Of a DNA stretch of 64,000 nucleotides, positions 1-11,887 are shown piece after piece. The notes below the pieces were generated by a model, which worked only from the letters and a program-made list of their open reading frames with translations, ran no database searches and was not told the DNA's origin. The translations under genes and the position numbers were made by a program. Origin of the DNA: Cylindrobasidium torrendii FP15055 ss-10 (taxonomy: Eukaryota; Basidiomycota; Agaricomycetes; Agaricales; Physalacriaceae); assembly GCA_000934385.1 (NCBI GenBank), contig KN880486.1:62001-126000 (forward strand). Direction: 5' to 3'. The number at the start of each line of letters is the position of its first letter. Positions within the stretch are counted from its first letter, which is position 1.

Positions 1-1751
1 CGCGCGTTCAAGCCCAGAGAAAGACTTTGCAATATCCAAGGACGATGCGTCGTTTCCGATCGTAACATCCTCACCATCGTCCTGAGGGCCGTCCTCGCCA
101 CCTAAGGGTGTTTTCGATTTCGAACGTTTGCGGGTCCTCGGCTTCTTTGGGCTCACAGACTTCCGAGCAAGGGAGGTGCTGCAGCTGAAAGGATCGACGT
201 CCTCGCCTAGCCTAACCGACCGTTCGAGTATCTTAAGAATTCGCGACAGGGAAGCGGCCTCAATGTCGCCGACTCTTGCTTTGCGTACAGGGGACGTTGC
301 ATTGCGTACCCGTTTGCCAGGATGGGAAACATGATCGATGCTTTTCGCGAGTTTCTGGATTATCTTCGGGCTAAGCAGAGGACGGGAAACTTCAATAGTC
401 GACGAAGAGAACAGGTTGACGTCCAAGTCAGATATATCTGCATCCGCAGGTATAGCATCCTCCGCTTCCAGGATTTCTGTGAACAAAGATGATAGCTTAT
501 CAAGCGGGCCTGCAGGGTGTTAATGAAGTGCGCATGTTTGAACAAGTAGAGCTAACCTCGCTCATCTCGGTTGCCGCGCGTAGCTGTCTTGGACGGACTG
601 ACAGACCCTCTCTCATCCCTGCTTGCGATACATGGAGAGTCTTCTGAGGACATGCGCTTCCTCTTGCTGGGAGTCATCCAGGGGTTTGGTGGAACTGCAA
701 TGTAGGGCGTCCGACGAGGTGTTGGCATTGTCCCAAAGTGACGGCGATCGGTTTGAGGCGTGCTTATAGTAGGCTTGACGCGAAGAGACTCGTTGGACTG
801 GAAGCGCTTCAGAGGCGAGTGCGGAATGTCTGCATCCACAATCTTGCGCTTCCGGGGAGTCATCATGCCCGATGGCAAGCTAGGCGCCGTCGGCCGAAGA
901 GAGAACGCGTTCGGGCCTTCAGGCGACGACATTTCGTGTTTGTGCACTGTAGGAGGTGTCTTGGGACGCGGGTGAGGTTGTGTGTCCCGCATGCGCATGT
1001 TTTCAGTCTTCTGGGCAATGAAGCCGTTCACGAATGCCGCAGACTGCTCAGGCGTATGCTCTTGCTTCATAATGACCGGTTTTGGTTTAGGCTTTGGCGG
1101 CGAGGGGCCGCCACCGAGCGCAAACGCAAGGGAAGACGTTGCGATTTGTACTGGCGCGATGGGAGGCGGAGTGGGGTACGCCGAGGCGGGCATGGTGCGC
1201 TGGAATATGGACTGGGCAAACACATTTGTTGGAAATGACGATTGTGGAAGCAGGCTCGAGGGCGCCCATTGTTGATCAGTGGGATACTGGTATGCACTGG
1301 ATTTCTGGTTAGTAGTGCAATATAGCATTAGTACTGGAAACGCACGGCCCAGCCTGGTGATTGATGGCGCGCACAGCGGTATCCCTCGTGCTCTCCCAAA
1401 AGCCCGAGTCATTCCCAACTTCATTTGGCTCGCGAAGATATGCCAACTCGCGGTCGTATTCCGTGTAGTAAGACGGCGAATTTGGGGTATATGCTGCATT
1501 GGAGTAATATGCTGGATGTGCGAAGGAAGGAGGTGCCGCGGGTGTGGTGAGCCCTGTGAGATGCCGCGCGGCTAAGATATGTTAGTGCACGATTTACCAC
1601 GCATATATGCGCTTCTAAACTCACGATGTGTGGTTGGCGTTGCAGATGCCATCGGGTACGTGCTCAGGAGACGCCGAGCATCGTCGGGAGCTACTCCACG
1701 GGCTGGAGGAGCGCCGGTATTATAGCGGTATAAATCATTGTTACCGTCCAT
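1..1751 (-). CDS. SCC2: Probable cohesin-loading factor Scc2/NIPBL (Rad9/Mis4-like), N-terminal part
   Basis: Partial gene that runs off the left edge. The start at 1751 opens MDGNNDLYRYN; introns near 1574-1622 and 1300-1350 join an N-terminal segment containing YPMASATPTTHPARHLTGL to a long basic, Ser/Pro-rich stretch. Another intron near 525-555 leads to an acidic patch (LSSLFTEILEAEDAIPADAD) and lysine-rich repeats, open to base 1. The ATPTTH-ARHL signature and the acidic 'LF-EI-EAED' segment are what I recall from fungal Scc2 N-termini, which bind Scc4 and load cohesin on chromatin. The HEAT-repeat body that would settle the call lies outside the window. Alternative: an unrelated disordered nuclear protein with TPRKRK/TPSKRKR basic motifs. 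Confidence 0.5.
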
Positions 1752-2035
1752 CGAGATTACCGACCGCGCTTAACGGGCACGGCGACGGAGAGAAGGAGAG
1801 AACGGTCACGCTCTTGGGCTGATCGGACCCATGTGTCGCTCGATCACGTCCAGGTTCGCGACTCAGTCAGAGTCGCGCAAGCCGGCAAATTCAGAAACCT
1901 CACACGAGTGATAGTTGAATTCGAATGCAAGGTCAACCGGACGGAAGTGCTGACTGCCCATTGCTTGCATAATACTTCAAAGCATTGACGACGACTAACA
2001 TCGAGGTAGTACTTTCTGCTCAACTACATTACACT
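1752..2035. other. Intergenic, upstream of the Scc2-like gene and downstream of ETF-beta
   Basis: No coding signal seen. It holds the promoter of the leftward Scc2-like gene and the 3' end of ETF-beta. At 1921-1956 there is a segment resembling one at 42541-42579 (see findings). Confidence 0.5.
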
Positions 2036-3077
2036 TCAGACAGCTGTGAAGCCAGCATCTTTCAGTTTTCCTACTAACTCCTCCACGCTCTCCACCTTTC
2101 CACCACCGACACGCTTGGGAGGCTCCGCTACTTTGATAGTCTCGAGCATGGGTGTCAAATCGACTCCAAGATCTTCAGGCTTCAATTTCTCGACAGGTTT
2201 CTTCTTCGCTTTCATGATGTTAGGTAACGACGCGTAGCGGGGTTCTTCAATGGTGTGAGCGTATGTGATACGGAGCAGGACCCGCGAGACTAACCGTTCA
2301 ATCTAAAGCACGGATTAGCATAATAACAATTGCTGGGGATAGAGAGCACACACCTAAGATCCGTTGTAATGACCAGCGGAAGCTTGCATTTGATCTCCTC
2401 GGAGCCACCATCAATTTCACGCAGCACGGTAACCACATTGTTCTTCGTATCGACATCAACTTTGCTGGCGAATGTTGCCTGAGACCATCCAAGAAGGCCT
2501 GCAAGCATCTGCCCAGTTTGCCCTGCATCGTCATCGATGGCCTGCTTGCCGAGAATAATGAGGTCAATCTCCTTGTTCTTCTCTACAAGCGCACGGATCG
2601 TCTTTGCGACACCCAGAGGCTCGGGAGCGGGGGCCGACTCAGGGACTTCAACGTGAATTGCAGAGTCCGCGCCCATAGCAAGGGCTGTACGGAGCGTGTC
2701 GAGAGATTTCGATGGGCCAATGGTAACGGCTCTGATGGACTTGACCTCGTCTTTTATGCGTTCGCGTATTCTGACCGCTTCCTCGACCGCTAGGGTAATG
2801 TAAATTCATGCTCCGAATTGACGTTGGAGTAGACGAACCTATTTCATCGAACGGATTCTTGTACATGGTCAGTACGAGTCTATCCCATTGAGCGCGCACG
2901 TACCATAGAGTGCTTTACATTCAAGTCCACACCAGTCTGCTGCGAATTCACGCGGATCTTGACTGCATAGTCGACCGCCCTGGTGCACATTTAGCCTGAA
3001 GGAGAATACGAGCCATGGTGAACGCACCTCTTGACGGGTACCAGGATGTTCAGGAAGCGTGCAGAAGTGGGCCGCAT
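2036..3077 (-). CDS. ETFB: Electron transfer flavoprotein subunit beta (mitochondrial)
   Basis: ETF-beta pairs with ETF-alpha in the mitochondrial matrix and carries electrons from acyl-CoA and other flavin dehydrogenases to ETF-ubiquinone oxidoreductase. The model starts at 3077 ([17 protein letters not shown]) and splices through about five short introns: near 3034, 2902, 2840, 2350 and 2296. The product reads [11 protein letters not shown], then [13 protein letters not shown], then the AMP/FAD-site region around [11 protein letters not shown] and [17 protein letters not shown]. It continues [28 protein letters not shown], the classic ETF-beta C-terminal half, and ends KDAGFTAV. Length, about 255 residues, fits the family. 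It is divergent from the thioredoxin-TPR gene across about 207 bp. Confidence 0.93.
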
Positions 3078-3284
3078 GATGGGCTAAAGTTAAGACTCGA
3101 GATGGACGTCCGGTAGAGCCGAAGGCGGGAGATATTCACATGGCGGATGTCGGTCCGACTGTCCCGATTGAAGCATCGCTTCATAATCTCAGTTCTGTAT
3201 TGCCATCATCATATCCAGTTGACCAATTGCCACGTAGCACACCAACCCAGCACACCGTTATACTCAAATCGAGCCTTTTCTTCG

Positions 3285-4293
3285 ATGTCCCAGCCTATAG
3301 AAATTGCGTCTGTTGACCAATGGAACACTACTTTGAGGACAGCTACGGCGCAAGGCGCGTATCCTGTTGAATTGTTCAACTCAAGACCTAAGGGCATATA
3401 CAGGGAGAACCGTGATAGTTGATTTCCATGCTGTGTGGTGAGATTTTTATTGGCTGCTAAGAAGTGTGACCTGTTGCTAATGTACTACTGATTCAAGGTG
3501 CGGCCCATGTAAGGTTTGTATCTTCTCACCGAACTATACATCCAACCTACTTGTATTCACCAGGCTATTGCACCTACATATAGCAAACTCGCTGCCACAT
3601 ATCCTCAAGCCATCTTCCTGCGCGTCGACGTCGACCAACAGCCCAAGATATCTGCTAAATACCAGGTCACTGCCATGCCAACTTTTTTCGCGATCAAAGC
3701 TGGCAAGCAAGTGGACAGTACTCGGGGCGCAGACATTCGCGGACTTACTACTATGGTTGTGAAGCACGTTGGACCAAACCCGCCTGTAGCACCGCTCCCT
3801 GCAGAGGCGGAGGCAGCGAAGACGGAGGGCAATACCGCCTTTGGAAAGGGTGAATGGCAGGCAGCGGTGGACGCTTACACGCGCGCAATTGAGCATGCAC
3901 CCAAATCTGCTGTGCTTCACGCGAATAGGTCACTTGCTTACATGAGGATGGGGACGGATCGCTCAGAATCCATGGCGAAGGCAGTTGCAGATGCGCAGGC
4001 AGCAACAGAGCTGGATCCCAAGTGCGTACAAATTCACTACCGTAATCCTCAGTGCTGATGTTTTCCCCAGATGGGCAAAAGGATGGTCAAGATTTGGGGA
4101 TACTATGATGGCGGCGGCGGCGAGAGACCACACGGCAGAGGCACAGCCAGAAGAATACCTGCGCCTGCTTTCAGTGGCACAAGAAGCCTTCCAGAAAGCA
4201 GTAGGCTTGTCGAAGGAACAGGGACTCCAATCACAATTGGCAGACATCCAGAAGAAGTCGGAGGAAGTCAAAAGAAAACTTTCCGAGATATAG
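3285..4293 (+). CDS. Thioredoxin domain fused to TPR repeats
   Basis: The N-terminal domain is a thioredoxin. After the start MSQPIEIASVDQWN, a first intron (3359 to about 3410, acceptor at CAGGGAG) gives TVIVDFHA. A second intron splits W from CGPCK, restoring the WCGPCK redox centre, and a third follows directly. The fold continues KLAATYPQAIFLRVDVDQ and ends with the cis-proline AMPTFF. From about residue 110 comes a TPR segment, EGNTAFGKGEWQAAVDAYTR and LHANRSLAYMRMG, like those of co-chaperones. The last intron (about 4023-4070) joins DPK to WAKGWSR, and the protein ends VKRKLSEI. No signal or transmembrane segment is evident, so a cytosolic redox/chaperone adaptor is inferred; the partner is unknown. 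Confidence 0.88.
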
Positions 4294-4378
4294 GTACAGT
4301 ATGGACGCGAAAATGTATAACAATGTCATCGAGTGGGTTGGATTTTGTGGTACGGTGCCATTCTCGAAATGTGTGATC

Positions 4379-5080
4379 TCATGGAACAGCTGCAAGAGGT
4401 TGGATTTCCGTCTTTAATATGCGGTTAGCTTTGGACTTGGGAATGGGAGCCTTGGTGTTCTCGGTGATGTAAAATCGACGCAGGATCATGATGGCTTCCT
4501 CTCGCAAGTAGCCGCCGTTTGCAAGGTATGGGTGGTGTGTTGGATGAGGGAGACTTAAGCAAAGTTCAATCATCCAATTAACGCGGAATGATGACAACGC
4601 ACCTGTTCACGGAGAGAACGCCCTCGCACCCACCGAACCGTTCATTGGCGCAACCGTAGTAGACTTCTTTTATGCCAAGTTGGCGTAGCGCAGATGAGCA
4701 CATAATACAAGGTTCGACCGTCACGTAAAGAGTCGTAGTAGATAATGGATACTGTGTCGGGGTTGGCGTGAGAGTAGTATCAGCCAGCATCTGGTCTATC
4801 GCTTCGAGTTCTGCGTGTCGAGTAGCCTACGAACCTTCAAAACGATGCGCCGAAGTCGAAGGGGAAAAGCTGCACATTTCGTAGTTCGTTTGTCCTGTTG
4901 CGAGCGCGCGCAATCACTTTGCCTTCTCGCACGAAGACACATCCCACCGGGACCTCAGATGCGGCTAGGGCTTCTTCTGCCTGCACAACCAAATGTAAGG
5001 CAGTCGAAAAGCAGAAGAACGGTGTTCGGCACCATATCTAGAGCTAGCTGCATGAATTTCAAGTGGTCGGAGGTCGACAT
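4379..5080 (-). CDS. TAD2: tRNA-specific adenosine-34 deaminase catalytic subunit (Tad2/ADAT2)
   Basis: Tad2 with Tad3 deaminates adenosine 34 of tRNA anticodons to inosine. The start at 5080 reads [16 protein letters not shown]. Following exons give [20 protein letters not shown], then the zinc site: [11 protein letters not shown] carries the HAE motif with its proton-shuttle Glu, and [16 protein letters not shown] carries PCxx[19 protein letters not shown] then follows, as is typical of bacterial TadA and eukaryotic Tad2. Three or more short introns interrupt the gene. The C-terminal exon has [17 protein letters not shown] and a lysine-rich end, stopping at 4379. It lies head to head with the SIN kinase gene across about 270 bp. 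Confidence 0.92.
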
Positions 5081-5353
5081 AGTGGCTGAGGTCTTCTGAG
5101 GTCGTTTCCTTGGACAGTTCGAGATCAGGACGAGAGCAATCGCTCGACGCACGCACGCAAAAGGCAGAGTTGTTCAAAAGTCGATCATCGGCCATCACTT
5201 TGGAAACGGCTGTCGGCTGGGGCTCGGCGGCATTCTCTTCACGCAACTGCCAGTGTCACCTGGATCACAGTGCGCTGGACGCGCGACAATTTCTCATCGC
5301 GTCTCGTCGACGTTCCTCTCTCTTCAAACACCGTTCTGGTCACGAAATCTATC

Positions 5354-8300
5354 ATGTCTGCATCGTCCGCGTCGAGCAATGGCTCCAAGTCGCTTCACGA
5401 CTATGTACGTTCAGCCCACTTTCGCACCCCTTCCCGCCTGCTAATTCATGTCAGCAACTGGGGGACTCGCTGGGGAAGGGGGCCTTTGGCCAGGTCTATC
5501 GTGCGTTGCATAGGATTATCGCCCCATTCGAGGGCTGAACATTGCTTTACAGGCGCCCTCAATTGGGCCACAGGAGAGACGGTCGCCGTGAAGGAAATAA
5601 CATTGAGTAATATACCCAAGAGCGAACTGGGCGAAATCATGGTGTGTGGTCAATGTACTTTGTTTGAATCGTGTTCATCCCGCGCAGTCCGAAATAGACT
5701 TACTCAAGAATCTTAATGTACGCGTCCATTCGTGTTAAATCCGAGCCTAGTTAAATCGGTCTCTAGCATGCCAATATTGTCAAGTACAAAGGATTCGTCA
5801 AGACGCGCGAATACCTCTACATCATCCTCGAGTAGGCTTAAATCCTGGCAGTCTTCTTCCTCCATCCTGACAAATTCTTCCCTCAGGTTTTGCGAAAATG
5901 GTTCGCTACACGCCATTTCGAAGCGCTTTGGCAAGTTCCCGGAGAACTTGGTTGCCGTCTACATCTCCCAAGTCCTGGAAGGCCTCGTCTATCTTCATGA
6001 TCAGGGAGTCATACACCGCGACATTAAGGGCGCCAATATCCTTACCAACAAAGATGGCACTGTCAAGCTTGCCGACTTTGGTGTTGCAAGTACCACAACC
6101 GGTGGCGTGCTGGACGACGCGGTCGTGGGTAGTCCTTATTGGAGTAAGTGTCAAATTTTCCCCCATTTGTTCCTATTAACTGGCGTCCAGTGGCTCCGGA
6201 GGTGATTGAACAGTCTGGCGCTACCACGGCCTCCGATATCTGGTCAGTGGGCTGCACAGTCATCGAACTCTTGGAGGGATATCCGCCCTATCACAACCTT
6301 GACCCCATGCCTGCACTTTTCCGGATTGTTCAAGACGACTATCCACCCATACCGGACGGTGCATCTCCAATAGTGAAGGATTTTCTGTACCACTGCTTCC
6401 AGAAAGATTGCAATCTGCGGGTCTCTGCAAAGAAGTTACTTCGGCATCCGTGGATGGTGTCTACGCGCAAACAGATTGACAACAAAAGCAAGGCGACCCC
6501 AAACGGAGAAGGTCCTGCTCGACGTCCTTTGAGCAATTACAACTACGATGAAGCCGTGCTGAAGGTTCAGGAATGGAACGAAGCTCTGAAATGTGCGGTT
6601 GCTCGTACATCCAGCTCTGTCATCATGCTAACATCTTCAATAGCTCCCTCGCGTCCGTCCAAGCACCCCAACCGCGGACAACAACGCTCCAGACAACCGT
6701 CCCCTTCACCTCCCGATCGAAAGTCAGCTGCAAGCATACCTACATCGACGTCTGCGGGTTCAGCGACCGCTGGCGGGGCTTGGAAAATGGGTTCTGCTCC
6801 AAAGGCAAATGTGATGAATTTGGTCGAGAAGATCCAACCATCCTTTGTACTCCAGCCGCCAGAGGAGCAGACAGACAACTGGGACGACGATTTCGAGGAG
6901 GGAATCTCCTTCACAAAACTCCAAGGTTTGATAAATTCGCTTCAAACTTTGCAATCTATGTAACAGGTTTTCAGCTCTCGAGAAGACTGGCACTGATGAT
7001 GACAAGAACGACATTGACGAGAATGCCCGCACTATTCGCCCCACCCGTAGTCCAGGGCCCCACACAATCCCACTCACATTGTCGCCGGACATGAAGCCGA
7101 TTGACGAAGATTACTCTGACCTGGGCGCCGAGGAAGAGGAGTTAGAGAACAAAGTCGCAAACTTCAAGGTGCTACATCACATCCCCTTTGAATCATCAAC
7201 ATTGTACTGACTACAATTAGATGAAAAATTCATTGCGCAAAGGTCTTTTCCATCCGGACGATATTAAGACCTTCGCCAGCTCAGATGTCGTTGCGGGTCC
7301 TCTTTCTGCGCCAATACTTGGCCTAAACAAAACCCCGCGGCCATCGCTCAGTCCCATCCGAACACCGTCTGGTCTTGCTTTCTCTGGCCCTGCCTCTGCA
7401 TCTATTCGAGGCACACACTCCCGCTCTTCTTCGTTTGTTGGTACCATTGGAAGCGGAAGCGGGTCGTTTGGCAGAGCATCTGAGAAGATGGCCGAGTTCG
7501 ACAAGTACGCGGAGGACGATGACGAGGACTACGACGACGTGTTTGGGAAATCGAATGGGCCTTCGTCAGTGTCTTCAGACCGTTTGAAGCTGACGACCAA
7601 GCTGTCAGACCGTTCGTGGTTTGGTGATAATGATTCTGACGAGGAGGATCCGTTTGCTGAAGTTAGTGATAAGTCAACAACGTTGCGATACTGTACTGAC
7701 AATCTTAGATTGACGAGGGATTTGCGGAGGACGACTTGGAGGCCAACTTGCAGCGTGACAAATATGCACGGCTAAGCAGTCAGGTCAACCAGCTCATCGA
7801 CGAGTTGACGCCTTCCGCCCCGGACTTCCAACTACGAGACGCCTGCGATCAGTTGGTGCGTGAAACTACATCGCTCCGATGCATTCGCTAACTTAGTCGG
7901 AAGATGAGCATTCTCACGGACTCTCCAGAGATGGAGGTTCAGCTAGTATCCTCGCACGGGATGCTTGCGATTCTGGAAGTTCTGGAAGGGAAAGCCTCGA
8001 GAGATGTCTATCTCAAGCTGCTCCAGATAATCAACTTGGTACATTTCCCTCGCTCTGTGACTCATCACAAGCTAATCGGTCTTTTCAAGTTGGTCAATTC
8101 TGATGTCGGATTTTTGGAGAGTTTTTGCTTGATTGGGTGAGTCAGTCATCTGGTATCTGGGCTCAATTTGACCGTCGTAGTGGAATACCAGTCATGATGA
8201 ACTTTACATCAAAACGATTCTCCTCGGACTGTCGATTGGAGGCGTCGAATTTCATTCGACTGCTGTGCCATACGTCCGTACTGACGCTACAGATGTTCAT

Positions 8301-9836
8301 CTCGTACGTGCGTCTGGCTCTCTCATAGTGTTCAACTAAGAACCCCCTAAGGTGCCGTGGCCTCAGGGTACTCGTAGATCTTTTGGACGAAGACTACTCC
8401 GAGCAGGCCAACCTCGTTGTCCATGCGCTGAATGGTATCGGCAGCGTCTTTGAGTTGCAGAGCCCGACAACGAAGAATGATTTCTGCCGAATGTTCATTC
8501 GAGAGGGTTTACTGGATCCCTTGTCGTCTGCACTCATCAATGTTATGAGTAGTCGTGGGCCGACGTCGACGGAGATGAAGTCAAAAATCATCCAGATTTG
8601 GCTAGTTTTCTCCCAGGTCTCGCAGTCTGACATCCACGTACGGAACGCTCTAGGGACGAGGAAGGTGATACGGAGACTATTGCGGGCGTGCGAGCTGTTA
8701 GAGCCAGATTGTCTTGTACAGATGCTCAAGGCTGTGAAGCATCTTTCCATGAACGCGAACCTGTTGGATGTCCTGCAGAATGCCAACGCCATCGAGATTC
8801 TGGTGCGAATACTGGATGAACAAGAAACAGGCCCTCACAGTACAGTCAGTCACACTGCAGCTTGTATATAATTTCCGCAGCATTGACGCCCTACAGGAAA
8901 TGTCCAACCACATCTTCCAAACGTGCTTCAATTTGTGTCGACTGAACAAGTCACGACAAGAGGAAGCTGCGCAGGCAGGCCTCATCCCCTGTCTCAAGCG
9001 TGTCATCGAGACCAGCTCGCCGCTCAAGCAGTTCGCATTGCCAATCCTTTGTGATCTGGCCAGTGCTGGCAAAAGCTGTCGGACGCATTTGTGGCAACAC
9101 GATGGCCTCAAGATGTATCTCAGCCTGCTCAACGATCCCTACTTCCAAGTGAGCTCTTTGGAGGCGATACTATCTTGGTATGTCTTTTTCGAGCGACGGT
9201 CATTGCTACTTAACCACTGGGCGTAGGCTACAAGATGAGACGGCGCGGGTTGAAGACGAGCTTGTCACGCCTGCATGCACGACTGCCATGTTGAACTGCT
9301 TCGTATCGGCGAAGACAAACTCATTTGAGAACTTGCTCGATCCATTCCTGAAGATGTTCCGCATGTCGACACCTATTACGATTGCCATGAGCAAGTCATC
9401 TGCACTGTTCAAGCGCATTGTGGATCGACTAGCACATAACAGCAAAGCGGTCGTACGGCTCAACCTGCTTCGTATCCTACGAACAGTGTGTGAAGTGCAC
9501 CCCAACCGGGCAATGTTGGTGGAGAAATATGGCCTTCTGGGCGTGGTGGAGAATCTCAGTCGGGGTGGCGGGGATGGTGCAGTGTTGGTCCGGGAGTTGG
9601 CGAGGGAAATTGTGCCTGTATTGAAGCCTGGACTGAAGCCTGCGGCGCTCAAGGGCAGGGATAGTCCAAAGACGGTAGCCCCGAAGAAGTTGATGAGGAG
9701 GACAGCATCGGATGGGTCTGCGACAGCGACCACGTCGTCCAACTTCACGGGCACTGCATCGACAGCGCGCGCAGGGGTGGCGAGACGACCAAGGCTAGGC
9801 GATGTAATGTGGCAATCAGAGAGCCAAAATCGGTAG
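5354..9836 (+). CDS. SIN/MEN-pathway protein kinase (S. pombe Cdc7 / A. nidulans SepH / Cdc15 type)
   Basis: A large multi-exon kinase of very roughly 1,200 residues, the septation initiation network kinase that triggers cytokinesis. The start at 5354 gives [17 protein letters not shown], then the glycine loop [12 protein letters not shown], the lysine in ETVAVKEI, the catalytic loop [19 protein letters not shown], the APE helix and a STE-type C-lobe ([18 protein letters not shown]). A Ser/Pro-rich linker follows (about 6600-7600). The long C-terminal half has ARM/HEAT-like helices ([51 protein letters not shown]). That kinase plus ARM-like tail is diagnostic of Cdc7/SepH. It ends at 9836 (WQSESQNR). 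About fifteen short introns are inferred. Confidence 0.9.
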
Positions 9837-10680
9837 CGCCTCTCGTGCTGAAGTTTCTTCTGTTTTCTCGGTTTTTGTGCCGATAGTGTTCTCTCATTTT
9901 ACGCAGCATTGAATATTCATACTTAACGCTCGCTTACCTATTATTTCCAGATTCTTTGAAGGTCACCTGTACAAGCACTGTCAATGGATGGATGGTACCC
10001 TATCTTACCTAATCACAATCGATTGTTCCAGCGTATGAGGATGTTCGGTTGGGCTACCCGAAGAGGCGATGCTCTCGTTCCTGGTACGTCGCCCCCTTGT
10101 TTTCAGTTGTCGCAGAGCGCCGTTGGCGGAGTTGCGGTTAGTTGCGCAGTCTTTGTCCTGTCGAGGGGATTTTGCAAGTTTCGCATCTTGCTACGACTCG
10201 CGTCACACACATTGGGCATCATCGATTCATCCTGCAGCTCGATGTGCCAGGTTTTGATGTGCTCTCCAGAGCTGTCCCTTCCAAGAAGAAATACTGGAAG
10301 GAAGACACTGCCAATATGCCATCCCCCAAGACCTTTGTTGACTGCCGTCTGTGGCCCGGGGCATCTCAGCGCTGCTGCCCCCTGAGACATATTTTGTGTC
10401 GCGTCATTTTGATTACCCTCGGCTACCGGACATTTGTCTGTTTGCAGTAAGTGTACGAGCCGGGGGACATCCAGTGTGTGGCCCAAGGCAATGACTTGTA
10501 ACACGCTATCCAGGCATGCGCACTGCGGATGCCTACTTACTGAGCGCTCTGAAATCTTTAAGCCGACGGTTAACGTTGAATACAGGAGTGGGCTAGGGTA
10601 CAAATACTGTACAATACAACATCAGGTTTCTGTACTCTGTTACCTGCCCTCAAGCGTATCCAGTCAACTACACTTCAAAG
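9837..10680. other. Intergenic, promoter side of the RTA1-like gene
   Basis: No convincing open frame or RNA gene. It carries the kinase 3' UTR and the upstream region of the RTA1-like gene. At 10598-10615 there is an A/T-rich stretch (GGTACAAATACTG) within 85 bp of the next ATG that could act as a weak TATA element. Confidence 0.4.
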
Positions 10681-11887
10681 ATGGATATCGACCCCTCTGA
10701 GACTTCCTACGGCTACATCCCGACACAGTCGACATGCTTCGTCTTCGTCGTCTTGTTCGGTATTTCTACAGGCAAGTCATTCTTCCACTTCTCCTCTGAT
10801 TAGTAGTGCTGACTTACATGGTCAGCGCTTCATCTTGGCCAGGGTGTATGGTATCGCATGTGGTGGATCTTGCCCACAATCGTTCTTGCAGGCGCACTGG
10901 AATGTTTGGGATGGGCAGGGAGACTATGGAGCAGCTACTCGCCGCTGAACGATAGCGCGTTCATGATACAGTGCGTCTACTCCGATGATTTCGTTGAAAC
11001 TCACGACTAACTTTTGCGATAGAATCGTTAGCATCATCCTTGGGCCAACACCGCTGCTCGCTGCCAATTTCATCATCTTGGGCGCGCTTATCAGACTCCT
11101 CGGTCCAGTGTACAGTCGACTTGGTCCTCGAGTGTACTCGATTGTGTTCCTCAGCTGTGTAAGCATATTTCTCTCCTCATTGTGGCTGTTCTATTCACAG
11201 TTTCTCCAAAGGACATCATTTCTCTCATCGTTCAGGGAGCCGGAGGTGGGATTGCGGCAAGTGCAGAGGATGGCGATGTAGACGGTACCAAGCTCGGAGG
11301 CAACATTATGTTGGCTGGAATCAGCTTCCAACTAGGTAAGTCGCTTGGTTACAAACTTGTCAGAGGTTTAATGCCTTTTCAGCTGTGATTGTGATCTACT
11401 CTATTGTTTCTGGCGAGTTTCTCTGGAGATACTTCACCGACCGACCTCTTCGCGCGAAAGCGACCAACGGGAGCCAGGCTACTCTTAGTGGCATATACCG
11501 TGGTGATTTGACGATGAAGCTCAAGGTGATGCTCGGAGCTCTTGCATTTGACCTTCTGGTCTTGTTCATTCGGTGCGTTTCCCCTAGCAGGACTAGTCCA
11601 TGGCTCACCAGGAGTCCAGCTCTGTCTACCGTGTCATCGAATTACAGGATGGTTGGAATGGCAGAATCATCACTACCGAAGTATACTTCAGTCAGTACCC
11701 TTGTATCTTCCTCTCGGAATCACAGAATCACTCACATCTATGTACAGATGTTTTGGATGGTGCCATGATAATCCTCGCCATGTATACGTTCAATTTCGCG
11801 CACCCTGGACTCCTCCTGGGCCGCAGCATGGGAAAGACAGATGCTGTACCGTCAAATGACAGTGATGTAGAGATGAGAACGACATAG
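10681..11887 (+). CDS. RTA1-like seven-transmembrane protein
   Basis: RTA1/RTM1/RSB1 proteins are fungal plasma-membrane proteins linked to resistance to toxic lipids such as 7-aminocholesterol and long-chain bases; transport itself is inferred. The start is MDIDPSETSYGYIPTQ, the usual 'Y-Y-PS' N-terminus. Helices include CFVFVVLFGISTALHLGQ, WWILPTIVLAGALECLGWAG, IILGPTPLLAANFIILG, DIISLIVQGAGGGIA and LGALAFDLLVLFIR. The segments GWAGR, LAPxLxAAxxY-like PTPLLAAN and D-(I/V)-(I/L)-SL-(I/V)-QGAGGG are the family hallmarks. Five or six short introns are spliced out. The tail, after GAMIILAMYTFNFAHPGLLL, is hydrophilic and ends VEMRTT. Confidence 0.9.
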
